Shown here piece after piece: positions 17,104-26,495 of a DNA stretch of 64,000 nt. The notes under the pieces are model-generated. The model did not search any database. It was given only the letters and a program-made list of their open reading frames with translations, and was not told the origin of the DNA. Within the stretch, counting starts at the first letter, position 1; each line of letters starts with the position of its first letter. Both the position numbers and the translations under genes were made by a program. Source of the DNA: an uncultured Tropicimonas sp. (GTDB taxonomy: Bacteria > Pseudomonadota > Alphaproteobacteria > Rhodobacterales > Rhodobacteraceae). Location of the stretch: NCBI GenBank assembly GCA_947495685.1, contig CANLZY010000015.1:62001-126000 (forward strand). Direction: 5' to 3'.

Positions 17104-17262
17104 ATGTCAAACAGTGTCGTCACTCTGAAAAAACTACTTCGCCCCTTTGAAGATAAGGCGTCCGCTGACGCTATGGTCATCAATGGGAAGACCCCATTTT
17201 ATTGGAGCGCCGCGTGCCCAAGTCTTTTCGGCTCAAGCGAGAAAAGTGAAAATATCGGTTGA
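17104..17262 (+). CDS. Possible 52-residue small protein beside the IS
   Basis: An ATG at 17104 has a strong Shine-Dalgarno (GGAGG at 17093-17097, six bases before) and opens 52 codons: MSNSVVTLKKLLRPFEDKAS, then MVINGKTPFYWS and a serine-rich end. Composition is protein-like. No family recognised. It could be a real small gene or the front of one cut by rearrangement near the IS; nothing recognisable continues after the TGA. Confidence 0.35.
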   Translation: MSNSVVTLKKLLRPFEDKASADAMVINGKTPFYWSAACPSLFGSSEKSENIG

Positions 17263-17349
17263 GCCCCGGTCCCTCTTCACTCCGCGCCTCTCTCGGCACG
17301 GAAAACCAGGCGGAAAGCTCCAGCGTCAAAACGGTCCAGATTCCAGGGC

Positions 17350-18381
17350 TCAGGATAATGCGGGCCATGTATCACTCAGGCGATACCCTTCTGGCCATGG
17401 GTCATCCGGGTCAAGCATGTGTTGATGCGTGCCGGTGATCCATGCGCGGCCGGTGATTTCAGGGATGATCGCCTGGGCCTCACCCAACCTTGTGGTCTCG
17501 ACAATGCGGCCATGAAATTCGGAGTTGATGATGGATCGGGCCGTGAAGGTTTCTCCCACCTGCATCTCGCCGCGGGCATGCAGGATCGCCATACGAGCGG
17601 AGGCTGCCGTGCCCGTTGGGGAACGATCGATCTTGCCGGGTTGGATCGCGACGGCGGCCGATGTCGTCAGGTGGCTGCCCTTGCGTGTGATTGGCCCGGC
17701 AAACAGGCAAAAGGAAAAGTGTCGCCAGTCGTGATTGGTTGGGTGGTGAAACGAAAGCTGTGCGTTGGCGGCGTTGGTGATTGCCACACCCAGATTGGCC
17801 AGTGCCTTGGCCTCGGAGGCGATGAGCTCAAACCCGAGGGCCGCCGCATCGACCACGACAAAGCTGTCACCGCCAAAGGCGGTGTCAACGGTGATTTGGC
17901 CGATGCCGGGCACGTCCAGCGGCACATCCAGCTCTGCCGCGAAGGATGGCACATTGCGAACCGAAATGCGGTTAGCCTTGCCATTGCGGCATTCGGCTCG
18001 CACATGGACCAGCCCGCCGGGGGCCTCCAATGTCATCTCGGTCACGGGCTCCGTCATGGAAAGGATCCCGCTGTCCAGCAGAACGGTCGCGACGCAGATC
18101 GCGTTGGAGCCGGACATGGGGGGCGTGTCCTCCGGCTCCATGATGATCCAGCCCATCTGGGCGTCGGGATGCACGGGCGGCACCAGCAGGTTCACATGGC
18201 GAAAGACGCCGCCGCGGGGTTCGTTCAGCATGAAGTTGCGCAAGGTCTGATCCTGCGCGATCCATGTTCGCTGCTCCCACAGGGTCTTGCCCGGTGGCGG
18301 GGCGACGCCACCGACGATGACGTCGCCAACTTCGCCCTCTGCATGGCAGGATACGACGTGAATGGTCTTGCTGCTGCGCAT
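17350..18381 (-). CDS. Proline racemase-family protein (trans-3-hydroxyproline dehydratase or hydroxyproline epimerase type)
   Basis: A 343-residue member of the proline racemase superfamily: N-terminal [17 protein letters not shown], then [19 protein letters not shown] and [15 protein letters not shown]. In racemases two Cys flank the substrate; here the first is Ser90 and the second Thr256. A Thr at the second site is the mark of trans-3-hydroxy-L-proline dehydratases, while Ser at the first site occurs in hydroxyproline epimerases, so the reaction is uncertain and may be a dehydration. It starts one base after the stop of the demethylase-like gene (TGA-G-ATG), so the two are translationally linked. 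The context suggests catabolism of betaines or hydroxyprolines. Cytoplasmic. Confidence 0.8.
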   Translation of the reverse strand: MRSSKTIHVVSCHAEGEVGDVIVGGVAPPPGKTLWEQRTWIAQDQTLRNFMLNEPRGGVFRHVNLLVPPVHPDAQMGWIIMEPEDTPPMSGSNAICVATVLLDSGILSMTEPVTEMTLEAPGGLVHVRAECRNGKANRISVRNVPSFAAELDVPLDVPGIGQITVDTAFGGDSFVVVDAAALGFELIASEAKALANLGVAITNAANAQLSFHHPTNHDWRHFSFCLFAGPITRKGSHLTTSAAVAIQPGKIDRSPTGTAASARMAILHARGEMQVGETFTARSIINSEFHGRIVETTRLGEAQAIIPEITGRAWITGTHQHMLDPDDPWPEGYRLSDTWPALS

Positions 18382-18382
18382 C

Positions 18383-20428
18383 TCAGATGTCCTTTACCAG
18401 ACGCAGAGCGTCATAGATGGCCGCATGCGTGTTGCGTGCCGATACGGCGTCTCCGATGCGAAACAGTTGAAAGGTGCCGTTCGGGTTGCGAACGACGGTC
18501 TGTGGATTCCCCGCAATCAGCGCATCGTGTTCGATTTCACCGAGATTGGCAGACATGGGCTTGAGCTCGAAATAGAGCCCATCCAGCGGCAGCGTGCCGT
18601 AGTTCACGACGACCTGGTCGACTTCGACGTCATAGGTGTGATCACTGTAATCCGTCCCGATCGTGGCGGTCAGTGAGTTGCCGTGGCGGGCGACCCCCAA
18701 AAGACGGCGCGCGACCGTGAAGGTCACGTCCTTGTCCTGAAGCGAGCGCATGTAGGGGACAAGGTTCATCGCCATCACGTCTGGCGAGACGGTGCGATCC
18801 GGCGTCATGATCTCGACCGAGGCGCCCGCATTGGCCGCGATTTCGGCGGCTTGCAGGGCAGGATGATCGCCGCTTTCATCGTAGATCAGAACCTTGCCAG
18901 CGGGCTTCGCATCGCCGGAGATCATGTCCCACGACGTGACGAATTGCGGCTGTTCGCCATTTTGTTCGAACAGTTCCGTGTTCGGAAGGCCGCCGGTTGC
19001 AACAATGACCACGTCGGGGGTCAGGGCGATGACATCTTCCGGCTCTGCCCAGGTGTTGAAACGGAACGTCACGTCCCGCGCCGCACATTGCGCCATCCGC
19101 CAGTCGATGATCCCGATCATCTCGCGGCGGCGAGGGGATTTAGCGGTCAGCCGCACCTGTCCACCCGGATCTGCGGCCGCTTCGAACACGGTCACGTCAT
19201 GCCCGCGTTCCGCCGCAACACGCGCGGCTTCCAGCCCGGCCGGACCTGCACCAACGATCACGACCTTCCTGGGTGTCGCGGCCATCGGAATGTCATGGGG
19301 CATCGCCAATTCGCGCCCTGTGGCCGCATTGTGAATGCACAACGCATCGCCCGCCTGATAAATGCGATCAAGGCAGTAGGTCGCCCCGACACAGGGGCGA
19401 ATGTCATCCTCGCGGCCCTCGATGATCTTGCGCACGATGTGCGGGTCGGCCATGTGCGCGCGGGTCATCCCGACCATATCCAGCAGGCCCGCCTGCACGG
19501 CATGGCGCGCGGTTGCCACATCCGGAATACGGGCCGCGTGGAAGGTTGGCATGCCTGTCGCCTTGCGCACCTCACCCGCAAAGTCGAGGTGTGGCGCAGA
19601 CTGCATTCCCTGAATTGGGATGACATCGGTCATTGCCGGGTCCGTGTGGATGCGGCCCTTGATGACGTTCAGGAAATCAATCTGCCCGGTTGCGGCAAGG
19701 CGCTTGGAAATCTCCAGCCCTTCTGCAGCGGTGATGCCACCTTTTTGGGCCTCGTCGGCAGTATAGCGCAGGCCAACGATGAACTCGGCGCCGACGCGCT
19801 TGCGGATCGCATCCACCACATCCAGCGGAAACCGCATTCGGTTTTCCAGTGTGTCGGCCCCGTAGGGCCCCGACAGGTCATTGGTCAGGGGAGACCAAAA
19901 CTGGTCGAGCAGGTGACCGTAGACCTGCAGTTCGATGCCGTCCATCCCCCCCGACTGCATCCGTTCTGCGGCGTCTGCAAAGTCGCTGATGATCCGCTCG
20001 ATGTCCCAGTCTTCGATCAACTTGGGAAAGGCGTGGTGCGCGGGTTCCCGGTGTCTGGAAGACGACACCGAAGGCAACCAATCCCCCTTGTTCCAGGTTG
20101 TGCGCCGCCCCAGGTGGGTCAATTGGATCATGACCGCACAGCCATGTTCGTGCACGGCATCGGTCAGGTTCCGGATCCACGGAACAACGTCGTCCTTGTA
20201 GGCCAGGATGTTGTTGAACACCGGCGGACTGTCTCGGCTGACGGCGGCCGACCCTGCGGTCATCGCCAAAGCCACGCCTGCCTTGGCCCGTTCGGCGTGA
20301 TAGGCTGCATAGCGTTCCTTGGGCATACCATCCTGGGGATAGGCCGGTTCGTGACTGGTTGTCATGATCCGGTTGCGCAATGTCAGATGCTTCAGCTGGA
20401 AGGGCTGCAACAAGGGATCGTTTGACAT
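18383..20428 (-). CDS. FMN/FeS/FAD oxidoreductase, N-methylproline demethylase-like
   Basis: A 681-residue protein with an Old Yellow Enzyme-type TIM barrel (residues 1-360; [34 protein letters not shown]), a short Cys cluster ([21 protein letters not shown]) and a C-terminal FAD/NAD(P) half ([20 protein letters not shown]). This is the 2,4-dienoyl-CoA reductase/trimethylamine dehydrogenase layout. The Cys pattern lacks the CxxC of FadH, as in proteins annotated N-methylproline demethylase. The ATG at 20428 has AAGGA eight bases upstream; an ATG 12 codons earlier is less likely. It heads an operon with the proline-racemase-family gene and faces a TetR regulator. Substrate is inferred from homology memory and context. 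Confidence 0.8.
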   Translation of the reverse strand: MSNDPLLQPFQLKHLTLRNRIMTTSHEPAYPQDGMPKERYAAYHAERAKAGVALAMTAGSAAVSRDSPPVFNNILAYKDDVVPWIRNLTDAVHEHGCAVMIQLTHLGRRTTWNKGDWLPSVSSSRHREPAHHAFPKLIEDWDIERIISDFADAAERMQSGGMDGIELQVYGHLLDQFWSPLTNDLSGPYGADTLENRMRFPLDVVDAIRKRVGAEFIVGLRYTADEAQKGGITAAEGLEISKRLAATGQIDFLNVIKGRIHTDPAMTDVIPIQGMQSAPHLDFAGEVRKATGMPTFHAARIPDVATARHAVQAGLLDMVGMTRAHMADPHIVRKIIEGREDDIRPCVGATYCLDRIYQAGDALCIHNAATGRELAMPHDIPMAATPRKVVIVGAGPAGLEAARVAAERGHDVTVFEAAADPGGQVRLTAKSPRRREMIGIIDWRMAQCAARDVTFRFNTWAEPEDVIALTPDVVIVATGGLPNTELFEQNGEQPQFVTSWDMISGDAKPAGKVLIYDESGDHPALQAAEIAANAGASVEIMTPDRTVSPDVMAMNLVPYMRSLQDKDVTFTVARRLLGVARHGNSLTATIGTDYSDHTYDVEVDQVVVNYGTLPLDGLYFELKPMSANLGEIEHDALIAGNPQTVVRNPNGTFQLFRIGDAVSARNTHAAIYDALRLVKDI

Positions 20429-20490
20429 GAGGGGTTCCTTTTTCGGGATCGCGCAACCTGACATGGGTGTGATGTTTCATCTTCCCGCAA

Positions 20491-20506
20491 TTGACATCCC
20501 TGTCAA
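20491..20506. promoter_or_regulatory. Inverted repeat between tetR-type gene and catabolic operon
   Basis: TTGACA-TCCC-TGTCAA is a perfect 6-bp inverted repeat. Each arm is also a consensus -35 hexamer, pointing in opposite directions. For the rightward gene, GAAAAT at 20514-20519 follows after 17 bp, which would start the transcript at or beside the ATG at 20525 (leaderless). It is a natural operator for the adjacent TetR protein; binding is inferred. Confidence 0.45.
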
Positions 20507-20524
20507 GTTTCCAGAAAATGCGGC

Positions 20525-21139
20525 ATGAATCGTGGATCCCCCGACCGCACGCGCGCGACCCGAGACGTCTGGCTGAACGCGGCCTACGACCTGTTCGTCA
20601 GCGACGGTATCGAAGCCGTCAAGATCATGACGCTCGCCAAGAGGCTGAACCTGACCCGCACGGGGTTCTACTGGCATTTCGAGGACCTTTCAGAACTGCA
20701 CGGCGCAATTGTCGACATCTGGAAGACCCGCAATACCGGCATCATGCTTGAACGTTGTACAGCCCCGGCCCAAAGCCTGTGCGCCGCTCTGTTCAACCTG
20801 ATTGATTGCTGGATCGACAACGATCTCTTTGATGCCCCCCTTGACCTTGCGATCCGGAATTGGGCGCGCAGCGATGCCAGACTTCAGGCACTGGTCGATG
20901 AGGCCGATGCAGCCCGTTCAACAGCTATCATCAGGCTCTTTGAGCGGTTCGGCAAGACCGGGGACGACGCTCGATACCGGGCACAAACGGTTCTGCTGAC
21001 CCAGACCGGCTATCATTCAATGCGGATTTCAGAGCCTCGCCTGCACCGGGCAATTGCGGCGTGTCACTATGTGGAGATATTCGCCGGAGAAGCGCCAACC
21101 CAGCCAGAAAGAGACGCGTTTCTAAACCGTTACCGTTGA
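20525..21139 (+). CDS. TetR/AcrR family transcriptional regulator
   Basis: A 204-residue regulator with the N-terminal TetR helix-turn-helix: TRDVWLNAAYDLFVSDGIEA, then IMTLAKRLNLTRTGFYWHFE (residues 12-60). The C-terminal ligand domain is divergent, as usual. It is divergent from the demethylase-like operon with about 95 bp between, so it likely represses that operon and itself, released by a betaine-type or hydroxyproline-type ligand. No Shine-Dalgarno is evident; the best promoter places the transcript start at the ATG. Confidence 0.9.
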   Translation: MNRGSPDRTRATRDVWLNAAYDLFVSDGIEAVKIMTLAKRLNLTRTGFYWHFEDLSELHGAIVDIWKTRNTGIMLERCTAPAQSLCAALFNLIDCWIDNDLFDAPLDLAIRNWARSDARLQALVDEADAARSTAIIRLFERFGKTGDDARYRAQTVLLTQTGYHSMRISEPRLHRAIAACHYVEIFAGEAPTQPERDAFLNRYR

Positions 21140-21353
21140 CCGGAGCGCCGTCGGTGTTGTCGAAATCGACAGGATGGACGATCGCGGCTCTCGCGTTGGC
21201 CTTCGGTGTTATCGACAATACGCACAGCGCGTTTCCGAACATCCGGTGACACCGGCGCGGTTAAGGCTTCCGCAATGGGGAAATTCTGCATCCAGTTGAC
21301 TTGCGTGGCGCAACCGTCCCAACTCGAGACGCAATCATGAGGGTATCCGGGGC

Positions 21354-22163
21354 ATGGACCAGGAAGAGTATTTCGGAAACGACGACCAGCGCGCGCTCCT
21401 CAAACGCGGTCATGCCTTGGCTGGAATTCTCAAGAACGACACTCGTTTCAGCTTCTATGGCCGCACTGTTGGTATGGCCAGTTCGCAAGATGGCGATCTC
21501 GATTTGCTGGCCGCTCTTGCCAGGACACAGGGCAATTCGAACTGCGCAGCGGTACCCGAAGACGAGAGCCCGGAATACGCTTCCGGGTTGCGCGCAAGAG
21601 GACTTGTTCCGCTGATTTATCGCAAGTGGGAGGGGGCTGGGGACACCCTGGCAGCCGCCCGTGCCGTGCTCGACGCTGTCACGATGCCCGGCGACGTTAC
21701 CGTGCTACGCGTCGTTCGGGAAACGCCCGGAGACCTGCTTTCATCTGCGGCAAGGATGGCTTTGGAGTGCGGTGTTCTGCCGATCTGCGGCCCGGCATTG
21801 AGGGCGGAGCTTCAGCCTGCTGTTTGCGTGATGGCTGTGGACCGTTCCAACAACGTTGTCTCGATTGCAGCGGCGTCTGCCTTTGCCCATCCGAACCATG
21901 CGACGTTGTCCGGGCAAGCCTGGTGGGGGATTCTGGCGACAGATCCTGTGCGGCGCGGCCAAAAACTCGCGCTCGTTCTGGGTGCCCATGCAATCCTGGA
22001 AATGGAAGCCAGGTTTGGGTTTCGGAATTTCATGACCGGTGTCGAACCTGGGAATGCAGCCTCGGAGGCAGTGTGCGCCACGATGGCATTGGCCCCCCGA
22101 GGACAGGCGATCGTCGGATGCGCCGACGCCGAGGCACTGACAGGTGGACTGATGACCAAGTAG
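21354..22163 (+). CDS. GNAT-fold acetyltransferase-like protein
   Basis: A 269-residue protein. The C-terminal third has GNAT motif-A features: QAWWGILATDPVRRGQKLAL, then LGAHAILEMEARFGFRNFMT and GVEPGNAASEAVC, consistent with acetyl-CoA binding. The N-terminal half (YFGNDDQRALLKRGHALAGI and following) is not recognised and may be a second degenerate GNAT lobe. Substrate unknown. It stands alone between the TetR gene and the decayed zone that begins right after it. The call rests on the motif-A pattern, so the fold is likely but the activity is not established. Confidence 0.65.
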   Translation: MDQEEYFGNDDQRALLKRGHALAGILKNDTRFSFYGRTVGMASSQDGDLDLLAALARTQGNSNCAAVPEDESPEYASGLRARGLVPLIYRKWEGAGDTLAAARAVLDAVTMPGDVTVLRVVRETPGDLLSSAARMALECGVLPICGPALRAELQPAVCVMAVDRSNNVVSIAAASAFAHPNHATLSGQAWWGILATDPVRRGQKLALVLGAHAILEMEARFGFRNFMTGVEPGNAASEAVCATMALAPRGQAIVGCADAEALTGGLMTK

Positions 22164-22533
22164 TTGCGGGGCTTGGGCGCGCCGAGGCGGACCTGTCAAC
22201 CGGAGGTCCGCTGCGACAGCCAGGTTTTCTCCGGTGACCCGAGACGCTGATGCAGATGCCGACATCGACGTTCGTTTGGGGCCCTGTCGTCGGTCTGTTT
22301 TGCCAGAGCCGTTGAACCAAACGCTGCCGGATCAGGAGAACTCCATGCCAGAGCCCGGCGATACCGGCGGCCTCGGAATCACCGACACATGCATTCACGT
22401 CGGGGCGGCGGCGAGACGACAGGATAGGGTAGGACAATCTGCTCGCCGGCGCATGTGGTCCGACAGGATCTCCAGGCCAGCATCGTCCCGTTGCAGCGCA
22501 AAAGGGCATGGCCGGGGGGAACTGGCCGCCAAA
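22164..22533. other. Start of the decayed zone, no intact gene
   Basis: Open frames exist on both strands but composition is not protein-like and no start with a binding site stands out. It runs into the Fic relic on the reverse strand. Confidence 0.45.
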
Positions 22534-22698
22534 TTGTCGGGCAAGCAGGGCAATCATGAGCCGCAAGACGTGATCGTTTCCAATAAGGAACGGGTGAATG
22601 GCCAGGAAATCATGGGACGTCGCCATCAAGGAAGCGCAACAGCCCTGGCCTGACGGCGCGCCGTTGATCAGGGCCGCAAGGGTTGCAGAAGACGTCTC
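22534..22698 (-). pseudogene. Relic of a Fic-domain protein
   Basis: The reverse strand reads LAALINGAPSGQ, then HDFLAIHPFLIGNDHVLRLM and IALLARQ. This follows the Fic core around its active loop (typically HPFxDGNGRxxR preceded by an A-H-x-x-F-E-x-I helix); the His is kept but D-G and the GNGR arginine region are altered (HPFLIGNDHVLR, 22561-22596). Fic proteins transfer AMP or other groups to target proteins. Flanking sequence gives no intact frame of family length, so this is a decayed remnant. Confidence 0.55.
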
Positions 22699-23126
22699 CA
22701 AGCGGCGTGGGACGTCGCACGCGAGAACGCAATTGACCCTCAGCCCAAGCCCGGGTTTCCCGGCAGGTTGTCGGACCATCCGTCCCGTAGTCTTCAGTGG
22801 AGTTCCCACTGTTCCACGAAAGGTGCCCTCCGTTCCTTTCGTCCGATACGTCGCGAGGGATGCATGGAGGTGGAAATGAGAAATGGGGGCCGGAAGCGAC
22901 AAACGCACGGTCCGTTCGTCCCATTCTGGGACAGCTCGTGACCGCTGTGCGCGCCGTGCGATTTCGGCAGCGGCGGTCTGACAAACGGCGTTCGATGGAG
23001 CACCCTTCATACCGAACTGTCGGCCGGTTCTCGGATGCCGCAGAGGTGTCCTTTGCCCAACCGCAGGGATTGGCAGGACTGAGGGTGAAGTGGCCGCAGA
23101 CGACAGATTGTCGACAGATGACAGCA
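22699..23126. other. Decayed zone between Fic and RTX relics
   Basis: No recognisable gene. Both strands have overlapping open frames without family features or convincing starts. Confidence 0.45.
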
Positions 23127-23616
23127 AATCTCGGATTGTCCGGCGCGGATGTGCTCCACGGAAGCGTGGACCCGGACGACATCTTAGGCGATGACGGCTC
23201 CGACGTTCTCCGTGGGCATGAGGAGGGTCACGATCTTCGTGGCGTATGCGGAATTGACTACCTGAACGGCGGCGAGGGTGAGGACCGACTTGATGGTGGT
23301 GCTGGCAACGACATGCTGATCGGTGGTGGCGGTGGCGGTACCTTCGTCTCTCACGATGGGTACGATTGCGACGTCATCCTGGATTTCAGTCCATCTGTGG
23401 ATTGCATCGACGTATCTTCGGAGGGAATCTCGGGCGACTACATACGCCGTCCGCCGCTTGGACCGTCAGTCTGACTGCACCACGGCGTTGAGCCGGAACG
23501 ATGGTTCGACCTTGTACATGCTCGGCATCATTCCCTGCGATCTGAATGTCGCAGACTTCTATATCGCACTGCCCGCTTTCGCTTCGTGGAAGGGGACCGG
23601 GCTGCTGCCCCCCTAG
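23127..23616 (+). pseudogene. Relic of an RTX (calcium-binding nonapeptide) protein C-terminus
   Basis: Repeats of the GGxGxDxLx type are visible: DDILGDDGSDVLRG, DYLNGGEGEDRLDGGAGNDM and LIGGGGGGTF, followed by the usual DVILDFSPSVDCIDVS. The frame then shifts: the next frame supplies ALSRNDGSTLYMLGIIPCDL and NVADFYI, the typical end of Rhodobacterales RTX proteins. At least one frameshift near 23450-23460, degenerate repeats (EEGHDLRGVCG) and no N-terminal part show it is a fragment. Intact relatives are type I-secreted surface or toxin-like proteins. Confidence 0.72.
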
Positions 23617-24711
23617 GGCTGATGGCCAGTTGAACCGATCGTTGTTGAGGGTCCTCGAAATGGGGGCGTCGGCCAGTGGTGGGCGAGGGCGGCGATTGCG
23701 CCATTTCGGACTCGATGCAACCCTGCATCGGCCACCCGCTCTGGCCGCTGGCCGATAGCTGCACCTGGAGCACGCGCGGACGCGACTCCTACGAGACTTC
23801 GCTGTTGCCGCGGCGGTCCCTGGGTTTGAACACGCGGCTCGAGGCGCTTTTCTCGGAGTTCGCAGCCGTTTGGAGCGACCCGTCCCTGTGGGCAGGCCCG
23901 CTGCGTGAAGTGTGTATCATGGGGCGATTGCGGAACGTGCGGCGCGGCGTCAAGGACGGGTGGCGACCGACGTCGAATACCTGATCGCACCGAGCCGCCC
24001 AAACGAGGACGCTTTCCCATCGGCACGTCACGCAGGAGAAATCGCCGTTGCTTTGTCGGGGCGCCCGGTTTCGTAAACACGGAAGCAGCCGCACCGCTTG
24101 ACTGGCGGCATGCGATTGACCGACGCCAACCTGACCACCTTGTCCCTGCATGCGGTCCGGCGCGTGCCCGATGGCAATTCTATCTGCCTCCCGATGTTCG
24201 GAGTGTCCGGGCGGGTCCCGGAGCACTGAAAGCTGCCCACGGCAGCCCGGCCGGGAGCTCCGTGCGGCGATCGTCGATCGGACGTGCTCCAGTGGCGTTG
24301 GCACGGACTTGACGATGATCGCGCGAAGGTAAGGGCTGGGCCTTGACGTCCGTTGTTCCCGGCGACGGATCTATCGGAGGCGACCTGGTCGCAGCTCAGG
24401 ACGCCACTATCGTTACATGGACGGCAGACATGTCGGTCGTGTCGACGACGCTGCATGCCGCGAGATCCGTTCCTCCAGAAGCATGCCCGCCGACATTTCC
24501 ATGGCGTGCCCGAGGCTACAGCGGTAGGGTCTGGACGAGGTTGGACCGGCAGCCCATGGTTGGTGTCCGTGGCGCGCCTTCGGTGATGCCATTCGGTCCA
24601 TTGCCGGCGGCGTTTGGGGCGCCCTGTCGCTGAAGCCCGCGACCGAAGGATATGGGCCCGGACGGACGAGCGCCCGAAGGCAAGCCGGGGGAAATGGGGA
24701 TAGCAGGCAGA
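23617..24711. other. About 1.1 kb with no identifiable gene
   Basis: Frames such as 23676-23984 on the plus strand (102 codons, WPLADSCTWSTRGRDSYETS) look partly protein-like, but none matches a family and starts lack binding sites. The stretch continues the decayed character of the region to its left. Confidence 0.4.
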
Positions 24712-25287
24712 ATGTCCAATTTTCGTCTGATGGACCCGGATCTGATTCTTATCCATATTCCCAAGACCGGTGGGTCCACCATTCGCAACGCCATCTGGGA
24801 GAAATCCTACGAGGGGCCGGAGCAAGGTGGCTTTCGCCCTGAATGGGAAGGAATTCTGAAGGTCGCTATTGTCCGCCATCCGTTTGATCGATTGGCCTCG
24901 GGATATCGCGACTTCAGTCAATTGCGGGGGTACCGCAAAGGATTTTCTGCATTTCTCGAAACCGTCTGTGACGAGTCAATACCATTCGTCGAGCGTGGGC
25001 AAAGCGAACAGGTCAACATACGTCACCATATGTTGCCGCAAACCCATCCGTTCTATTGCCTCGAACATGCCGATATTGTTGCGCGGTTCGAAAACTACGA
25101 GGCAGAGGTTCGCCGGATATTGGCGTTGGTCGGGCGTGATATCGGGCCGCTGCCCCACAGGCGCCGAACCCGGGATGCGCCCTGGCACGAGTTGTTGGCC
25201 GAGCCTGGCCTGCGAGACATGGCAGCTGCGTTTCTGGCCGAGGATTTTCGGCAGTTGGGCTACAGCGCGGATGGTCCGATCCCATAG
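24712..25287 (+). CDS. Sulfotransferase family 2-like protein
   Basis: About 191 residues. It has the 5'-phosphosulfate loop HIPKTGGSTIRNAIWE near the N-terminus and the 3'-phosphate motif IVRHPFDRLASGYRDF about 35 residues later, the two PAPS-binding signatures of membrane-associated sulfotransferases. The later HHMLPQTHPFYCLEHADIV also fits. Bacterial members sulfate surface carbohydrates, but the acceptor is unknown. The start is uncertain: ATGs at 24652, 24694, 24712 and 24730 are in frame; 24712 has AGG at a usable distance. It borders decayed DNA and is convergent with xthA, so it may be an acquired gene. Confidence 0.8.
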   Translation: MSNFRLMDPDLILIHIPKTGGSTIRNAIWEKSYEGPEQGGFRPEWEGILKVAIVRHPFDRLASGYRDFSQLRGYRKGFSAFLETVCDESIPFVERGQSEQVNIRHHMLPQTHPFYCLEHADIVARFENYEAEVRRILALVGRDIGPLPHRRRTRDAPWHELLAEPGLRDMAAAFLAEDFRQLGYSADGPIP

Positions 25288-25338
25288 ACGTCCCTGGAAA
25301 CCGACCCAAACCGGCGCGTGCCATGTGCCGAAGGACCG

Positions 25339-26121
25339 TCAGATTTCGAGTTCGATCCAGACCGGGACGTGGTCTGACGGTTTTGGGCGATTTCGGATAT
25401 CCTTGTCGATCTGGCAGTCCCGCAGATGATCGGCGGCCTGGGGCGTCAGCAGGAAATGGTCAATGCGGATGCCATCGTTCCGGTCCCATGCACCGGCCTG
25501 ATAGTCCCAGAAGGAATAGTGACCGGCGGCCTGATTGCGAGCGCGAAAGGCCTCGGTGAAGCCCAGGTTGACGAGTTCGCGCCAGGCGCGACGACTTTCG
25601 GGGCGGGCCAGGGCATCTTCTTGCCAGACCTCTGGGCGGGCGGCATCCTCGTCCTGCGGAATGATATTGAAATCCCCTGCCATAAGGGCGGGTTCTTCCT
25701 GCAAAAGCAGTTGCTTGGCGCGCGCTTGTAACCTTTTCATCCAGGCAAGCTTGTAGTCGTATTTCGGCCCCGGAACCGGGTTTCCGTTCGGCAGGTACAG
25801 TCCGCAGATCCGCAGGGCCCCCGTGTTGCCGGTCACCGTGGCTTCGATCCAGCGCGCCTGTTCGTCGGTGTCATCGCCCGGAAGGCCCCGGGTCACGTCT
25901 TCCAGCGGCAGCTTCGACAGGATGGCCACCCCGTTGAAGCCCTTTTGACCGTGCGTTTCGACGTTGTAGCCGCGGTCTTCGAACAACTCGCGCGGAAAGC
26001 CCTCGTCTACCGACTTGATCTCCTGCAGCAGGGCCACGTCCGGCTGCGCCTCGTCCAGCCACTCACACAGCGCCGGGTGTCGCGCCTTGATGCCGTTGAT
26101 GTTGAACGTTGCGATCTTCAC
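25339..26121 (-). CDS. xthA: Exodeoxyribonuclease III
   Basis: A 260-residue AP endonuclease/3'-5' exonuclease of base-excision repair. The exonuclease-endonuclease-phosphatase motifs are all present: MKIATFNINGIKAR, VALLQEIKS (metal Glu), GLYLPNGN, ALMAGDFNIIPQDEDAARP, the W-rich HYSFWDYQAGAWDRNDGIRI and the catalytic SDHVPVW near the end. Length is normal for the family. It is a single gene convergent with the sulfotransferase. Confidence 0.96.
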   Translation of the reverse strand: MKIATFNINGIKARHPALCEWLDEAQPDVALLQEIKSVDEGFPRELFEDRGYNVETHGQKGFNGVAILSKLPLEDVTRGLPGDDTDEQARWIEATVTGNTGALRICGLYLPNGNPVPGPKYDYKLAWMKRLQARAKQLLLQEEPALMAGDFNIIPQDEDAARPEVWQEDALARPESRRAWRELVNLGFTEAFRARNQAAGHYSFWDYQAGAWDRNDGIRIDHFLLTPQAADHLRDCQIDKDIRNRPKPSDHVPVWIELEI

Positions 26122-26495
26122 AGCATTGATTCCGTTATGAAAAAATTGAGCTTGGTTACCTGTTTAAGCTCTCGTATGGGGCAGGGTCAATGAGGTTGGC
26201 CAGCAGGTCGGATGCTGCAGCAGTGCCGTCTGTCGTGGTTCAGCGGGCACATCGGGCTGCACATACCATCGCGAGCCGCCTCTTAGGGTGGCCGGACGGC
26301 TCAGCGGTCGCAGCGGCCAAATCCAAAAGGGCCAGACGGCCGACCCCGGCGGACCGTCAACCGAATGCGTGCCAATTCTTGCGCCAACGGACCTTGACGT
26401 CTTGCAAGTTGCAAGCGTCAGGGTCTGCCTGAACGTTCTTTCGGGTTCGTCCGGACGGCATGCCGATGGGGCGAGAATATTTTTTTATCAGCCTG
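26122..26495. other. 374-bp gap between erpA and xthA
   Basis: Lies downstream of erpA and upstream of xthA, so it should hold the xthA promoter. An AT-rich patch (aatatttttttatc, about 26476-26489) sits just after the erpA stop. No gene or clear terminator stem was recognised. Confidence 0.45.

Noticed and set aside
22030-23127. 365-codon reverse-strand frame as an intact gene
   Set aside because: Only the Fic-like patch resembles a protein; the rest is unlike any family and overlaps the end of the GNAT gene.
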